Positions 10,088 through 22,700 of a stretch of 64,000 nucleotides of DNA are shown here, one piece after another. Source of the DNA: Apiotrichum sp. Y4204. Its lineage: Eukaryota; Basidiomycota; Tremellomycetes; Trichosporonales; Trichosporonaceae. The position numbers and the translations under genes are program-made. Location: positions 620,001 through 684,000 of the forward strand of contig JAMYHL010000015.1 in the NCBI GenBank assembly GCA_025531455.1. Direction: 5' to 3'. A model generated the notes under the pieces. That model did no database searches. It had not been told where the DNA came from and saw only the letters and a program-made list of their open reading frames with translations. The number at the start of each line of letters is the position of its first letter. The stretch's first letter is position 1.

Positions 10088-13000
10088 GGTGGTGCGAGGT
10101 GGATGGAGTGAGAGAGCGAGAGAGCGAGCTAGAAGCTGGCGAGATGGAGATAGCGAAAGATGATCGAGATTAAAGATGCAGAGAGATGATATGGCAATGT
10201 CGAGGTGTAAGGATGAGTTTGAAGGAGAGATCGAGAGAGAGAGGGAGAGGAAAGGAGTGTTAAGATGTCAACTTGTTACAACGTACTGGCAACCAGTGAC
10301 ATGGACTCGTCCCTCTTTGTGCTTTCTCAAGTGCGCCAAGTGCACACTCTGGACAGCACTATAGCACTACACGCACTACACGCACTACATGCACTACACG
10401 CACTTTAAATGCACACCATGGTCGCACAGGTCCCGCCCGGACTGGCTGCTCCTCCCTGCCACGCCGCCCTGCCACCCTGCGCGTGGCGGAAACGGGGACC
10501 GCCCGGCATGCATCTCCCGCGACACGCCGCACACGAAGTAGCAGCGAGCCCCGGTGTTCGTGCCTCGTGGCCAGCCAAGCACGACGCAGGAGTGTGCAGT
10601 ACGCCAGCCGCAAAACAGCAAGGCGAAGCTTGAGCGCAACTCTGTCAAGTCAGGATGCCGAGCTGCAGCTGGAATCACTCACTACTGTGCAGAGAGGGTC
10701 GAATCAGCCGATGGACCTGAGAGACCGTCGCCAGAGAGCTTGCAGCTTGGTTGCCAGCGTCGAGCGCCGAGCAGCCAGGACGCACGAGGCCAGGAAACAC
10801 AACTCTAATCCGCTCTGGGGACCGGGAGGCGGGAGGCGCGCGGCGTCGAGCGGCGCTGCTGGCTGCTGGCCGCTGGCTGACTGGCTGCCTGGCGGCCTGG
10901 CTGCATAGCTGGATCGCTTGGACGGAGATCTGGAGACAACTGAGGTACTGAGGTCGAGGAACTGATCGTCGGTGCCGTGCATGCACATCGCCTCCAGATG
11001 GCCCAGATCCCCAGACTGCAGGCGCAGAGGCGTTCTTCCACTTCCACTTTCACTGCCCCACCAAATATGTTTTAGTACTCAAGCCGGAACTGGCCCGGTA
11101 CCTCTCCTCTCTGAATAGAGTAATATCGGGTTCTGCCGCAGTGGGATACCACCGAGTTGGGTACTCGGTACGCGGTACGCGGTGCGGTGGCAGTGTCCAT
11201 GTCCAGATGTAGCAGTGCCCAGTACCGCAGTACGTACGAAGGGAGTGCTCCGGCGCCACGGGCTCGGTGAAGGGCACGGAAGAGAGCGCGACGGCATTCG
11301 TGTCCCCATGATGCATAACTGCGGCACTGCTGTGCCCGCAATGCTCCGCCATCCCTTGACCAATCTACACGTTCGGGCTGTGTAATGAGAGCCATAAAAT
11401 GACCTTGGCACAGCTGTGGCTGCAAGTGCGACGCTGCAGGCTGTATCTGTTGACCTCTGGGTCTTTATTAATCTTCCAACGTGGATGGAGAAAAGTGTGC
11501 CGACCCCAGAACGAGGCAGACTACGTTGCGCCCATGACGTCACAGCCTGTCTCAGCCCCCTGTTTCAGATATGGTACCCCTGCCTCTAGTCTGTCGCCGT
11601 CTCTAGCGTCTTTGTTTCCCCGCTCTTTCCCCCGCTCTTCGTTGGCCGTTGGCTGGCAGTGCCATACTCGACCCGGGCGACCCCCCCAGCACCAGCATAC
11701 ATCCCACCACATACACAACACACACATACAGAGTGCAGCGTTGGCGACCTTGTCGTTGCCCACATAAGCTCTTGACAACAGCACCCACACGCTAGCAGCT
11801 ACGATACAAGAGGATCTCGCGAGGGATGAAACAGCTTTTTGGCGGCAGCGTGCAGCCCATTGCGCGTCGTGGCAGCTGGAGATCGGACGATTCGCAACAG
11901 GTGGCGGGCAGGAGTTGCCGCGACTATGCAACGTGCAATTTAGCTACTGGGTACTGGGCGACTGGACGACGGTGGGACTTGGCACGAGCGCTGCCCCTGT
12001 CGACAGGTCCCGACAGCAGGAAACTGCCACAACCGGCACCGTTGCATAGTTGCGCGCGGAGCGCAGGCGGGCTGCATCACTAGCATATTCGGTCGGCGTG
12101 GGACAGCGGGGAACTGGGGGCACGCCGCTGCTCGACACTTGAGGCTCGAGGCTCGGGGCTCCAGCTTCATGGGCGCAGTGTGCACCGTCTTCAGGCGTGT
12201 GCAGATCGCGGATGCTGTCGTATTGCTCACTACTACTGACTCGGGGTTGTTAAATCTCAGTTGATCAGTCTCATCAGTGAATCGAAGGTTCAGAGGCCAA
12301 TGCTCGAGTACTCGGTGCCGACAGACGCTGGCGCAGGCGGTTATAGAGGGGACTGGGTTGCTGTTCCACTTGTACTTTGACGCTTTAGCACGCTCGAGCT
12401 TTGAACTTCTGACGTTCTGACGATTTCCGACGGTGAGCGAGCTTATGAGCCATGAGCCAACCTTCTGCTGCGCCCATGCGCCCATTGCCGCTTCTGACCA
12501 CATGATCTTAATGGAATTAATGGCGCGACAAAGATGACAACTGCATTCCTCACTAATCGCCGCGCTCGGATTCTCGAGATCTTCGAGGAATCAAGGGCGC
12601 ATGCTTCTGACGATCCTCGATGATCTTCCAATGCCTGAACACCCGCAGATCCGCGGATCACTGATCATTGAGGCGGTGGCGATGAAGATCGTCTCGATGG
12701 CTTCCTTCCGACTGTTCTATCTCGCTCGACGTTTGTCCCCCCGTCTGGCTCTGGGCGTAAACCCCGGGCCACTCACGCTAATGCTTCTTCACAGACAGCC
12801 CAGCCATTTAGTGGTGTTACCCGTCACTTGTCACTCTCGACTCTCAAACTCGCGACTCGCGACTCGCAACTTTGTGCAATGTGTTCATCGCAAGGTCACG
12901 GCGGCTGGCGCGCGTAACCGTTACTCTAATCATGACTCGGTGGGAGATGACTGCCGTGCTTGATGTCGATAGTCAGAGGCTGTCAGGTGTTCCGCTCATG

Positions 13001-13770
13001 TCCGCCGATGGGCACTCGCTGTGGCTGGCTCTAGCTCACCGCTGCTAGGACAAAGAGCCAGAGAACGCTTCAGACTCGTATCATGCGCTGCAGCCCGTTT
13101 TCCATCGATCACGCGACGGGGCCACAGTCGTCCGCTATCCTCGTTTCCGGCTGCGGCTCGATTGCCGCTTCACCCCTTTAGGTCCATTTCCTCATCTCAT
13201 CTCTCGACAAGAACACGGCAGAGCCCGCCCCAACACTTAACCTCAGCAGCTCTTCCCCTCCACGCCCCGCTCGATGTTCTAGAAGCTGGAAGACAATCAC
13301 ACAGATAGCCGCAGATCGCTTAATAACACACAGGATCTGCGGGCGACGCGGACACGGACGCGGACGCGGATCTAATATGATCTGTGAGCGGCGAGAAGCA
13401 TGGACGCCTCGTGTTTGGCCGGGCGCACTGCGCGCACTGAGCCTCTGGACATGTTGGGCACGGGCGGGCAGCGCTGTTGAACTGGTGATGGGGTCTGCTG
13501 ATCTGGTGAGTACCAATGCGCCGGAAAACGAGAGAATCGTGGCCCCGAGAGCGGGAGGCTGAAGAGGACGTCGCGTCAAGTCAGAGCCAGATAAGGATAA
13601 TGCGAGCAAGGCCGCTCTCGTCATGCTCGTCAGTCGCAATGCTCTCGTCAGTCCCGGCGACACTTAACCCCGAGCCTGACGTTTCAATTCCCAATTTCTC
13701 ATCTCCACATCTTCTTTGTCTTCCTCCTTCCTGTCATCTTGTAATTTTGTCCCTTGCTCGCCGCGTTGCC
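10088..13770. other. 3.7-kb gene-free stretch
   Basis: No coding region I can support. It contains GA-rich leader-like sequence near 10100-10260, a nonamer array at 10363-10404, a CTGGC-rich run at about 10856-10905, and GGTAC-rich sequence near 11150-11230. The last few hundred bases are pyrimidine-rich and probably form the promoter and leader of the bZIP-like gene. Confidence 0.5.
10363..10404. repeat. tandem nonamer GCACTACAC
   Basis: About four and a half head-to-tail copies of GCACTACAC with one T substitution, in the promoter region of the small coiled-coil gene. Confidence 0.75.
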
Positions 13771-14953
13771 ATGTCACTCCACTGTCCTGACCCCTTTGAC
13801 GACACCGCCGACGCCATGTTCCTCTTTCCTGGTATCTTTCGCAATCCCGAGCTGGTATGTAGCCCGCTGACAGTCGGCTGATGTTAGGTGGAAGACTCGC
13901 CATTCGTCGGCTTCCCCGGCGCTTCACCCGTGAGTTTGTAGCGCAGCCGACAGTCCGGCGCTGACGGCCAGGCGATATCCGCGGTGCCAACGCCGCCGAT
14001 GAGCGTCATGGGCTCTGCCGGCACGCGTGAGTACCAGATAGGCAGCGTGATGCTGACTGCAGCTCTGGCTGCCACTTGCCAGTATCTCTCCACGGCACTG
14101 TCGCTTTCAAAACTCAGCCCACCAGTCTCACCCGTCTCGATGGTCTCACCCATCTCGACGCTTTCTTCGTTCTCGACGCTCTCCCCGGTTTTGACCGTCT
14201 CGCCCCTCGCGTTCAAGGCGGTACAGAGCCCCGACGAGCTCTGGGGCACGATCAGCCCCGACGAATTCCCAGGCCACGACGAGAAGCCCTCCGCGTTTGA
14301 GCTCGACAACGAGACACACAAATTCCGCCTCGACGTTGACCAGAACAGTGGCTCGATCGTCGCGGCCAACGAAGAGCCCGCCGAGCTGAGCGGGCGCACG
14401 TCGCTGACGCCTATAAGCGACGTGAGTAATCTCAATTGTCGAAGGCTCATTTCATCAGATCGGAATCGACGAAAATTCCGAGCCCAAGCCTAAAATCGAA
14501 ATCATGTCTCCAGCGGCGTCCCCAAAGAGGATGACGATCACGCCTGTGGCGAAGAAAACGGCGCGCAAGGCGTCTCTATCCACAAAGTTCCGCTCTCGCA
14601 AGGGAGCGACCCGCAAAGACCAGAATCGCCAGGCCCAAAAAAAGTACCGCTTCAAGCGCAAGTCGCAGGAAGAGCTGGTGAGCTGCACACCTTGGGCACC
14701 GTGGACGTTTCTGACCTTTGAGGCGTTTACGTTCATGTTCAAGGTTGTCGCTCGTGCGCGTCAGCGCGCCGACCATGAGCTTTCTGCGGCGGAATTTTGG
14801 CATCTCCTCCGCGAAGATATTGACCTCGTCGTCGCCGAATATGCTGGTGAGTCCCAAATTGTGCACTTCGTTTCTGGTCAGACTAATGATGTAGCGACAG
14901 CCCCCAACGCGGCCGAAAACTTTGAAGAAAAGATCGCACACGCGCTCGAGTAG
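13771..14953 (+). CDS. bZIP-like transcription factor
   Basis: Proposed exons are 13771-13854, 13888-13929, 13972-14026, 14063-14421, 14459-14677, 14723-14846 and 14901-14953, giving about 311 residues; using the acceptor at 14743 instead of 14722 removes 7. The product starts MSLHCPDPFDDTADAMFLFP and has a Ser/Pro/Val-rich middle. Its basic region, RKDQNRQAQKKYRFKRKSQ, carries the QNRxAQxxxRxRK pattern of Yap-type bZIP proteins. The segment after it lacks a regular leucine zipper and is instead followed by an acidic helix (FWHLLREDIDLVVAEYA). It is probably a nuclear DNA-binding regulator, but dimerisation is uncertain. Introns 1 and 3 are only 33 and 36 nt; intron 3 could be retained without breaking the frame. 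Confidence 0.65.
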
Positions 14954-15524
14954 ACAAGCGTGGCAGCCTGCAGAGACAGTCTGCAGAACCCGAATTGAAA
15001 CGACTTACTGTCCTCACATTGTTTTTTCCATCCATTTGTGTTGTCGGTTACTTCCATGTCTTAGGAACAAGTGTCTAGTGTTTAGCTTCATAACCATATC
15101 ATTTCTTCTCTTAGGGGTGAGCCGTCTTCGCCGCTTACGTCGTAGCCTGTCACTGTGTATGCATTGTGAGCGATCTCTGACTGGGAGACCTCGATCTCCG
15201 CCGTGCGACCTCTTGTCCTCGATCGATCGCGCTGGTTAGGCTGGTCATGCCGGTCAGGCCGGTCGGGCCGGTCGGCGGGGCCGGTCGGCGCCTGGTCCGC
15301 GCGGTCCGCGGCGAGCGATAACCATGTGCATCCCACGTCAAAGTCACGTGATAACCTTCATTCACCAGTCCCTTGAGTCCCTCAGCATCGACCCCCATCC
15401 GCTCCCGTTGTCGCGGCCCTCGAACAATAACCATTTCAACAATAACACACTTCTCCACATCCACACTCGCGCTCCATCTCGCGCCCATTCACTCGGCACT
15501 ACATCCTCTCACGACCAGATTCGA
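14954..15524. other. intergenic, promoter of MED16
   Basis: Contains a GGTCGG/GCCGGTC-rich run at about 15234-15300 and TCACGTGA at 15344-15351, 174 bases before the MED16 start codon. No gene seen. Confidence 0.5.
15344..15351. promoter_or_regulatory. TCACGTGA palindrome upstream of MED16
   Basis: Perfect 8-bp E-box palindrome of the type bound by Cbf1-like bHLH factors in fungi. Binding here is inference. Confidence 0.45.
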
Positions 15525-18500
15525 ATGGCGGTTCCCTCTCCGCTGGCGAGCACGCATCCCGCGACCGGCGGCGCAGCGGCAGCCCACGGCCCCGGGACTA
15601 ATGGGGCAGCGAGTGATCCCGCCGAAAGCAGCCGCGAGGGGCTGAAGCGCATGCAGCGCCTCGTCGAGGCGGGGCGGAGTGCGGCGTCTCCGTGAGTGCG
15701 AGATACGGATGGATGGGGCTCGGTCGGCGCGATGGGACGGGGAGGATGGGGATCACGTCCAGACCATACGAGGCGCTCAACTTGCTTGAATCTCATCCGC
15801 GATACTTGGACATGACAATCTCCGACTGACACACAGATGCCTCTCTGCATTCCATCCGCTGACATCTACGCTGGTGTACCCATCCGCCACGACGGGCAAG
15901 CACGTCCTCACCTCAGTCTTCACCGAGACGCCGCCGCGTTCTGTCCCTGTGCCGGCTGTCTTTCTGCCAGCCAAGACTCTCAGCATCTCCCCAGACGGCC
16001 GGTGGGTCGCGGGATACTACCCCACGAGCCAGATGGCAGGCACGCCAAACTCGCTCGGCGACCTGTTCATCTTCTCGGCATCGATCCTCGAGCCCGAGAC
16101 TACCCGCGGCAACTTTCTCCCCCTCGCAAACTTCTCCATGTCCCCGCCCCTTGCGGTGCTGTATGTCTACCCGCCGCGCACGCGCCTGAGCGGACAGCGC
16201 GCCGCCCCGCCCCTCGGCCCCGCCGCGCCGCCGGGCCATGTCGCTGCCCGTGCCCAGGGCCCGACCATTGTCGTCCTCACCGCCGACCTGGTGTACTTTC
16301 TCCATCCGCACCCCGTTCCCGCGACGATTATGCTCGACACGCGCTCGTCTGCTGCGGCTCGCCACGAGAGCGTGTCTGCTACGGAGAAGGGGGATACCGC
16401 GCCGCTGAACTGGACGATCAACGCGCTTAAATGCCCGATTGGCTCGCGGTCGTATACTGATCTCTCGAGCGTCGCGACCCAGCCAGCGAGCTATCCTGCG
16501 TACGGGGCGACGCGCGGATGGCTCGGGATGGTCCCCGGGAACGATGGCGTATGGGCCGCTGTGGAGAAGGACGGGGATGTGCGGATCATCCGTATCGAGA
16601 TTGGACTGGACGTGAACAATCTTCCATGTGAGTAGCCCCAGATCTTATTGTCATGGCGTTTCTGACCCCAGACCTCTCGACCAACCCGTTGCCGGTGCTT
16701 CCGCGCCCCCAGCCGCCGCCGTTTACGGGTATGACGGTCTCGCCCGAGTCGCTGCTCGACGATGTCGTCTTTGTACCTACCCGCGACCACGTCGTGAACG
16801 GCACGGCCGAGGAGAAGAAGGAGATGGCCGAGGTCAAGGACGAGGCGGTGAGCGCCATCGGCGCCGTGATGGTGTACCGCGACGTGGACGACACCGTGCC
16901 TCCTACCCGCGCGCGGTCGCGCTTTGAGCTGTTTGAGCTGCGCCACCGTCCAGTCGCAGTCGTGGACGCATTCAAGGACCTCGGGGGCAGTGATGACGCG
17001 CCGGCCCCCCTCGACTGGGAGCCCGCGCCGAAGCCGCGCATGACGGCTCTTTCTCCCGAGGGCACCACAGTTCTCACCCTTACCCCGCTCCCGGATGTGC
17101 CGCCGCATACTCTTGCAGTGGCCCTCGTCGCTGATCCCAATGGGCTGTCACTCACGCATGTCAACCTCGTTCCGCAGACTGAAGGCGACACGTCGGGCGC
17201 AGGCCACACCCGCTGGCCGGTGCTCACGGGCGAAGCACAGCCTCTCGATCCCTCCATTGCCACCGAGCGAAGCATGGTCCTCCTCCCGTCACAGGGCGTG
17301 AAGCGCGGCGAGATGGGTCTGGTAGCCGTCCTGGGCGACTCGCGTCCCCGCCTGATTCCCTCGCCGCGACTCGGCGCGGACGCCATCCCAGTCGAGACGG
17401 TCAGGCACATTGCCGAGCGTGCTGCGCGCAGCGTGGAGCTGGCAGTCATCCAAGGTGTGGACTGGAGCGATGCGGTCCGCGCAGCATTTGCGTCCGTGAA
17501 CCGGAGCGAGGCCGGCGATCTAGCCTCGGCGATCCTTGACAAGGCGCTCGCACTGTTCGTCAAGCACTCGCGCAGTTATGTCCCGCACGTCCTGCGTCTG
17601 CAGGTGGCGGTGTGGGCCCTCGCGGACGACAAGCGGAAACAGTACGCCAACGAGCTGATTCGTCTTGGCGAGGCGAGCCAGATCCTCTATCTGTGCGGCA
17701 AAGAGACGGACGGCGTCGTCTCATTTGATCTCGGTAGGTGACTTCCTTTTCGCAAGACCTAACCCCAGACTCAACGTGGAACCTCGTCGACGTGTTCGAG
17801 TGGGCGCTCGCGACGCTTGGCCAGACGTTCCGGGACGCCATTTCTGAGCGCGCCCAGAGCGAGTGGGCGCCCGCCGACGTCCGCACAGAGGGCACCGGCC
17901 GCGTACTCTACCTCCTCCACCCCCTGCTGCGCCGCATCCTCGCGCGCCTCATCGCCCTCCTCGCCGCGTTTGCAAAGTTTGTCACTACCCTCAACATCCC
18001 CATCCGGCCGCCCGAGAGCTCGTTCCTCCTCACCCGCTCGGCGCCCGCCGCCGCCGTGGCGACGCAGCGCGTCCTCGACGCGCTCGCCCGCGAAGGCGTC
18101 GACCTCACCGTCTGGGCCGACGTCCTCGCCACCCTTGGGAAGGGTAAGTGAACAACAATTATTGTACTGACACCCAGCCCCGCGACCAAGCGACGCGGAC
18201 ACGTGTGCGTCCCTCCTCAAGCTGGACATTGGGCCCATTTCGTCGCTCCTCCCCGCCGCGCTCCCGCACTTCCCGACACCGAGCACGCTCTTCCTCGCCC
18301 CCTCCCCCCCGCCCGAGCGCGACGGCGCAACCTGCGCCCTCATCGGCGACCGCCCAACAGCCAAATGCGACCGTTGCAGCGCACGCACAGTCATGGCGCT
18401 AAAGAATGTGCTTCGCGGCGGCGTGCCGAGCCCGTGGGCAGCATGGCGCCGGACATGGGTCGCAAACTGCATGTGTGGCGGGACATGGGTGCGCACACAT

Positions 18501-18536
18501 CTCGACCCGCCGGCTGCGCGCCGCCAGGAGGCTTAG
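15525..18536 (+). CDS. MED16: Mediator complex subunit 16 (Med16/Sin4)
   Basis: Five exons (15525-15691, 15837-16627, 16672-17733, 17769-18143, 18178-18536) give 917 residues. The N-terminal two thirds is a beta-propeller-like region (TLSISPDGRWVAGYYP, PTIVVLTADLVYFLHP, GWLGMVPGNDGVWAAVEKDG). It is followed by helical repeats with the Med16-like ELAVIQGVDWSDAVRAAFAS. The C-terminus has a zinc-ribbon-like signature: C862-D-R-C865, then C896-M-C898-GG-x-W, as seen at the end of fungal Med16 proteins. Med16 belongs to the Mediator tail and links activators to RNA polymerase II in the nucleus. Introns are 145, 44, 35 and 34 nt. The family call rests on overall layout plus the C-terminal ribbon, not on a search. 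Confidence 0.75.
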
Positions 18537-18728
18537 ACTGGGGATATGTATTGTACATGGATTGTTTCATCTGCATCACGGTCACGGGACCAACTATCGT
18601 ATTGTCCGCTAAGGACATGGATGGAACTGGAGGCGGAGGCGGTCACTGTCGCTAGTGGTATCGACTGGGTACACGTACAGAGCACGCCTGCGGGCAGCAA
18701 GGCGCGGCGAAACGGGATCTCAAAGAGT

Positions 18729-19740
18729 TTAGGCATTCGCGAACCGCCGCTGGCGCTCGTACGCCTTCATCTCCTCGTCGAGCTGGTGCTGCGTCTTGGG
18801 CTTTTCCTTTGCCGGCTGCTCCTTGGGTTTGGGCTTGGGCGTGGGCGTCTTGTCCACATCCATGCCCGACGACTCGCGCTTTGCACGCGCCACCTTGTCC
18901 TTTCCGCCGGCCTTCTTCCCCACCGCGGCTTTCGGCGACGCCTTGGTCTTGGCCAGGCGCGATAGCAGCGCGTCCCCAGGATTCTGCTTCCCCTTGGCCT
19001 TGAGGAGTGCTGCGCGCTGTCTCTCCAGCAGCCTACAGTCAGATATCATCTCCACATGAGTTGTCTCCTCGCCGCCAGGTTACTCACAGCTTCTGGCGCT
19101 CTTTCTCACCCGCCTTGCCGCCCTTGCCCATGCGTCCGAGGAGGCGGAGACCCGGCGGCGTCGCGGTGCTCGCGTCAGCGCGCTTCGGCGCAGCCTTGGG
19201 CGCCGTCGGGGTTCGCGGGGCGGGGGCCCTGGGGGCGTGTGCAGGTGCGGGCTTGGGGAGGGATGCGCGCGGCGCGGTCGGCGGCGCGGGCGCCGCGACG
19301 GACGGATGCGCCGCGTTGGGCGGGAGCACGTGCTGTACCGCGAGAGTGTGTGCTGATTGTTAGCTAGGAAGATTGGGCAAAGAAAGAAGATTGTTTTCAT
19401 TGTGACTTACAGCCGTCAATGATCTGGCCCGAGTAGTGCCTGCGGACCTTTTCGGCGTCGACGTCGCTGCCTACCTCTACGAGAAAGCTCGCGAGGAACG
19501 TGCCTGCCGAGTTGTACAGCGCCGTCACGGCGATGCTCGAGGGATGGAGGCGCGTCGGCTCCGAGGTGAGGAGTTCCTGCCGTCAGTCTCGATGAAAGGA
19601 ATAAGCCGGGAGAGCGAGAGTGGTGAAGTAAGGCGTAAAAGAGTCCTACATCACACGCCCTCTTCTTATTTTCAACGCACCGCCAGATCCGTCTCGCGCA
19701 CGTCGAGGGGCAGGCCGAGGAAGAGGAGCACGGCAGGCAT
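18729..19740 (-). CDS. mlo3: Yra1/Mlo3/ALYREF-type mRNA export adaptor
   Basis: Four exons (19740-19681, 19576-19411, 19352-19088, 19032-18729) join in frame to 264 residues. An RRM-like fold starts at the N-terminus: beta-1 LLFLGLP, then IAVTALYNSAGTFLASFLVE, and the closing YSGQIIDGSHTLAVQHVLPP, close to the ALYREF-family ending GxxIDGxxxxVxxxL. An Ala/Pro-rich linker and a GRMGKGGKAGEKERQK segment follow. The C-terminus is Lys-rich and ends QHQLDEEMKAYERQRRFANA, like the conserved C-terminal motif of REF proteins that contacts the Sub2/UAP56 helicase. The role would be loading export factors onto mRNA with the TREX complex. It lacks the N-terminal conserved box of Yra1 because the RRM begins at once, as if shortened. 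It is convergent with MED16, 192 bp apart. Confidence 0.72.
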
Positions 19741-22700
19741 GGTCGGAAGCGGGGGCGGAGGGCGGGGCGAATGATACGGGACGACAGGCGGCAGGATGGG
19801 GTGGTGGTGGGGATCGACGGCTTGCGCGGGGGGGAAGAAGACGAAATGATGGGTCTTTGTTGATGGATGAGGAGATGTTGAGAGACGAGATTTCGACAAC
19901 AGACAAACGAAAGACAACAACATCGAGAAGAGCGTGACCCGCGCGACGACGAGGACAATGGAAAGCGGCGCGAGAGATTCGACGCGACAAAGCCAGTGTG
20001 AAACATGTGTTTACGTAACATGTACTTTCCTGGCAAGGAAACCCCCCAAGCTGTTTGCACGCGTCTGTGGCACTTTGCGATCCAGTGAGTAATCTTGACC
20101 TCGACCTCGGGATTTAACCTCTGCTCGTGTCTACAGGGTGGCAATAATGGATATAATGGATAAATTGTGCTCTCCGCGCGACGAGGTGTAAATAACAATA
20201 AGGCGCTCAGCCTAGGGTCAGCCTGCAAAGGAGGCACATGGGCAGACAAGAGCAAACGACCACAGTCGCAGAGTGAACGCCTCTCCACTGTGCGGCCGTT
20301 CTCAAGTCGGTCTGTCTCACTCAACTCCGTCTCCCGCAGATAATAGCTTACAGCTTACCCATCCGTGTCGGTATCAGGCCACATTCGAGGGGAAACCGGG
20401 TGCCACACTCCGAAAAGAAGCCCCGTTTTTGTTTGTTATTATTTTTTTATTCTCTTTTTTTTATTTTATTTTTTTTTATTTTTTTTATGAGTATTAATGA
20501 TTAATACGCGTGCCCACAATCCTGTTCTCAAATTAGAACCCTCGGCCGGTCGCGGCTGGAAGCTAGAGACGCGTAGGATGGGCATTGTCGCTGCTACAGT
20601 ATACAGTACCACAGCGTCCTAGGATCATGTCCTGTTGTATTGTTTTCTTGTGCCGAACCTGTTAGCCGGCTGCGTTCAAGTTGGTTCGAACACCAGGTGT
20701 CGTGCAACAGCGGGGCCCGGGCCGCCGCCGACCCAAGAATATCGCCGCATATCGATCGCCCGAGCTTCCATAACCCCGGGCCACCGACACCGGACCGCGT
20801 CGAGACCGAGGGCCGAGGGGCCGAGGTACAGTACATGTACAGTACAGTAGGTTTGGCGACATTCATTCGGGAAGTGTCGGCACCGCGCCCCGAGGTGACG
20901 TCATTGACTGTGATCCGTCAGCGATCACAGATGCTCATGAACGTTCTTCGCGCGGGCCATGTCGGCCGTCGGTGCGCCGTGCCATGGATAGATAATTTTC
21001 GATGCCGGCGTGCTGCGTAACGAGTCCCAGAGGCGAGGATACCAGGCGATAGTAGAGTGCCCCGAAACGTAAAAGACAAAGTCCCTCGGATGATAAGATA
21101 GCAAGCCCACGAATGCCATCAGTACCGTATGCGCACCCGGCGGCCGCACCCACTCAGCAGCTCAACAGTGAGCGGAGTATACGTTCCGCCGAGCGGCGCC
21201 CGCTCCTCTCATCTCGCGTCGAACTCATGCAACGCCCGACGCCGCCGCGATGGAGTTCTGCATGAACGTCGTCACCACCGTCGGCTCAATATCTCAATAC
21301 CCAAGGCTGAAATGCTCAATGGTCGGGCGTTCCGCACGCACAGGAGAGGGAATGGGGTACTAGGAGTAGGAATAGCGCAGCAACCCGCGCACAATGGTGG
21401 GCAGCCTAGGAGCTCCCCACTGAGTGCTATCTTGGGAGCGTTGTCGGGGTATCCTGCGGACATGCTCTCATACCGATGGATACGCAGATATCTCTCGACG
21501 GCCGATTCGGATGATTGTGGTGGACGCTGGTGGCCTGGTGGGACCAGTGGTGGACGGCTTGTCCGTGGTCGGTAGTGGGTTCTTGCACGATTAAGCACCT
21601 CGATCCAGATCCAGTGGGGGAGTTCCCGCGCGCTGCGTGCTCGGCGTCCACTTGGCATTTCCCACCCATTATATCGGCGGGTGAGTCGCGTTCCGCGCGT
21701 TCCTGGGTTTGAGATTCCGTGTTCCCACACTGCGCATTGTACTGTCGTTAATGGCCAATTGGCATCGTACAGGCACTCATTAATGAAGCTACGAAGCCGG
21801 CATCCCAAACACACAAACTGGCGCAACTTGACGAGAGGGTTCATGCTGACCATGCTGGATAAGCTTGCAGCCCGCAGGACCTGAAGTGCCAGGCGGCATG
21901 CGCCGCCCTACAGCTGTCGTACAGGCACGACCACACGGTCCCCAAGGCCACAACCCCGCTCTCGGTCGCACGGACAGTGCCTGCAATCTGCATATCGCAA
22001 TGTCCGTCAAGGCGCCCGTAGATTGTCGTCGGAGAAGCTGGACTGCGAGTGTAGACGACCCAATACCAGCTTCTCGCTTCTCTTCTGGGCCGTGCTCTAG
22101 CACACCACGCATGCATACTAAACTTTGCGTGACTCGTCTCGGGCCGACGAGCAGTCGTCGCTTCAGGCCTCGCTGTTCCCGGCGCCACCGCCAGACGCCA
22201 CGGTCCGAGTGTGAACGAGATCACTAGAAGAGGCCGCCTCATCTGCGGTATACCTCGCACCGTAGCGCTCCTCCGTCCCTGGACACTTCCCTATTCTGAG
22301 AAGACGAAGGATCAGCGCAAGGGTTTACGGCGTATGGCGGCGCCACACACAAAGTGTTGCGGTCGAGACAATAGAGGACGTCCAAGCTCGGCCCCTTTGA
22401 CTGTAGCCAAGCTGCTCACTCGAATGCATGAGCATACGCAGCTTGCTTGCATCCCACATCTGACCCAGCCGCACAGCGCGCACAGACTTGTAGGCCGTAG
22501 GCTTTGTAGGCTTCCGAGTAGCAGCAGCAGTAGCATACAGTGCCCAGTGACCGGCATCTGCAACTGCCTCGTGTGAGGTGTCTCATTCCCCGCCTCCCTG
22601 CCTTTCTGGCCAGGCCAGCCACGCCAAACAGGCCATTGTCTCACCTCCTGTGATCCCCAGATGACCGCGGCCGCCGTTGTAGGCTGACAGCGGACGTGCT

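Noticed and set aside
16586..17563. 325-residue minus-strand open frame
   Set aside because: Antisense of MED16 exon 3; Arg/Ser/Thr-rich composition typical of a shadow frame.
20655..20705. tRNA-like B box (GGTTCGAAC)
   Set aside because: The upstream A-box-like sequence is too close, and no acceptor-stem pairing could be formed.
21272..21853. Possible decayed transposase or reverse-transcriptase frame on the minus strand
   Set aside because: No catalytic motif, terminal repeat or target duplication could be seen.
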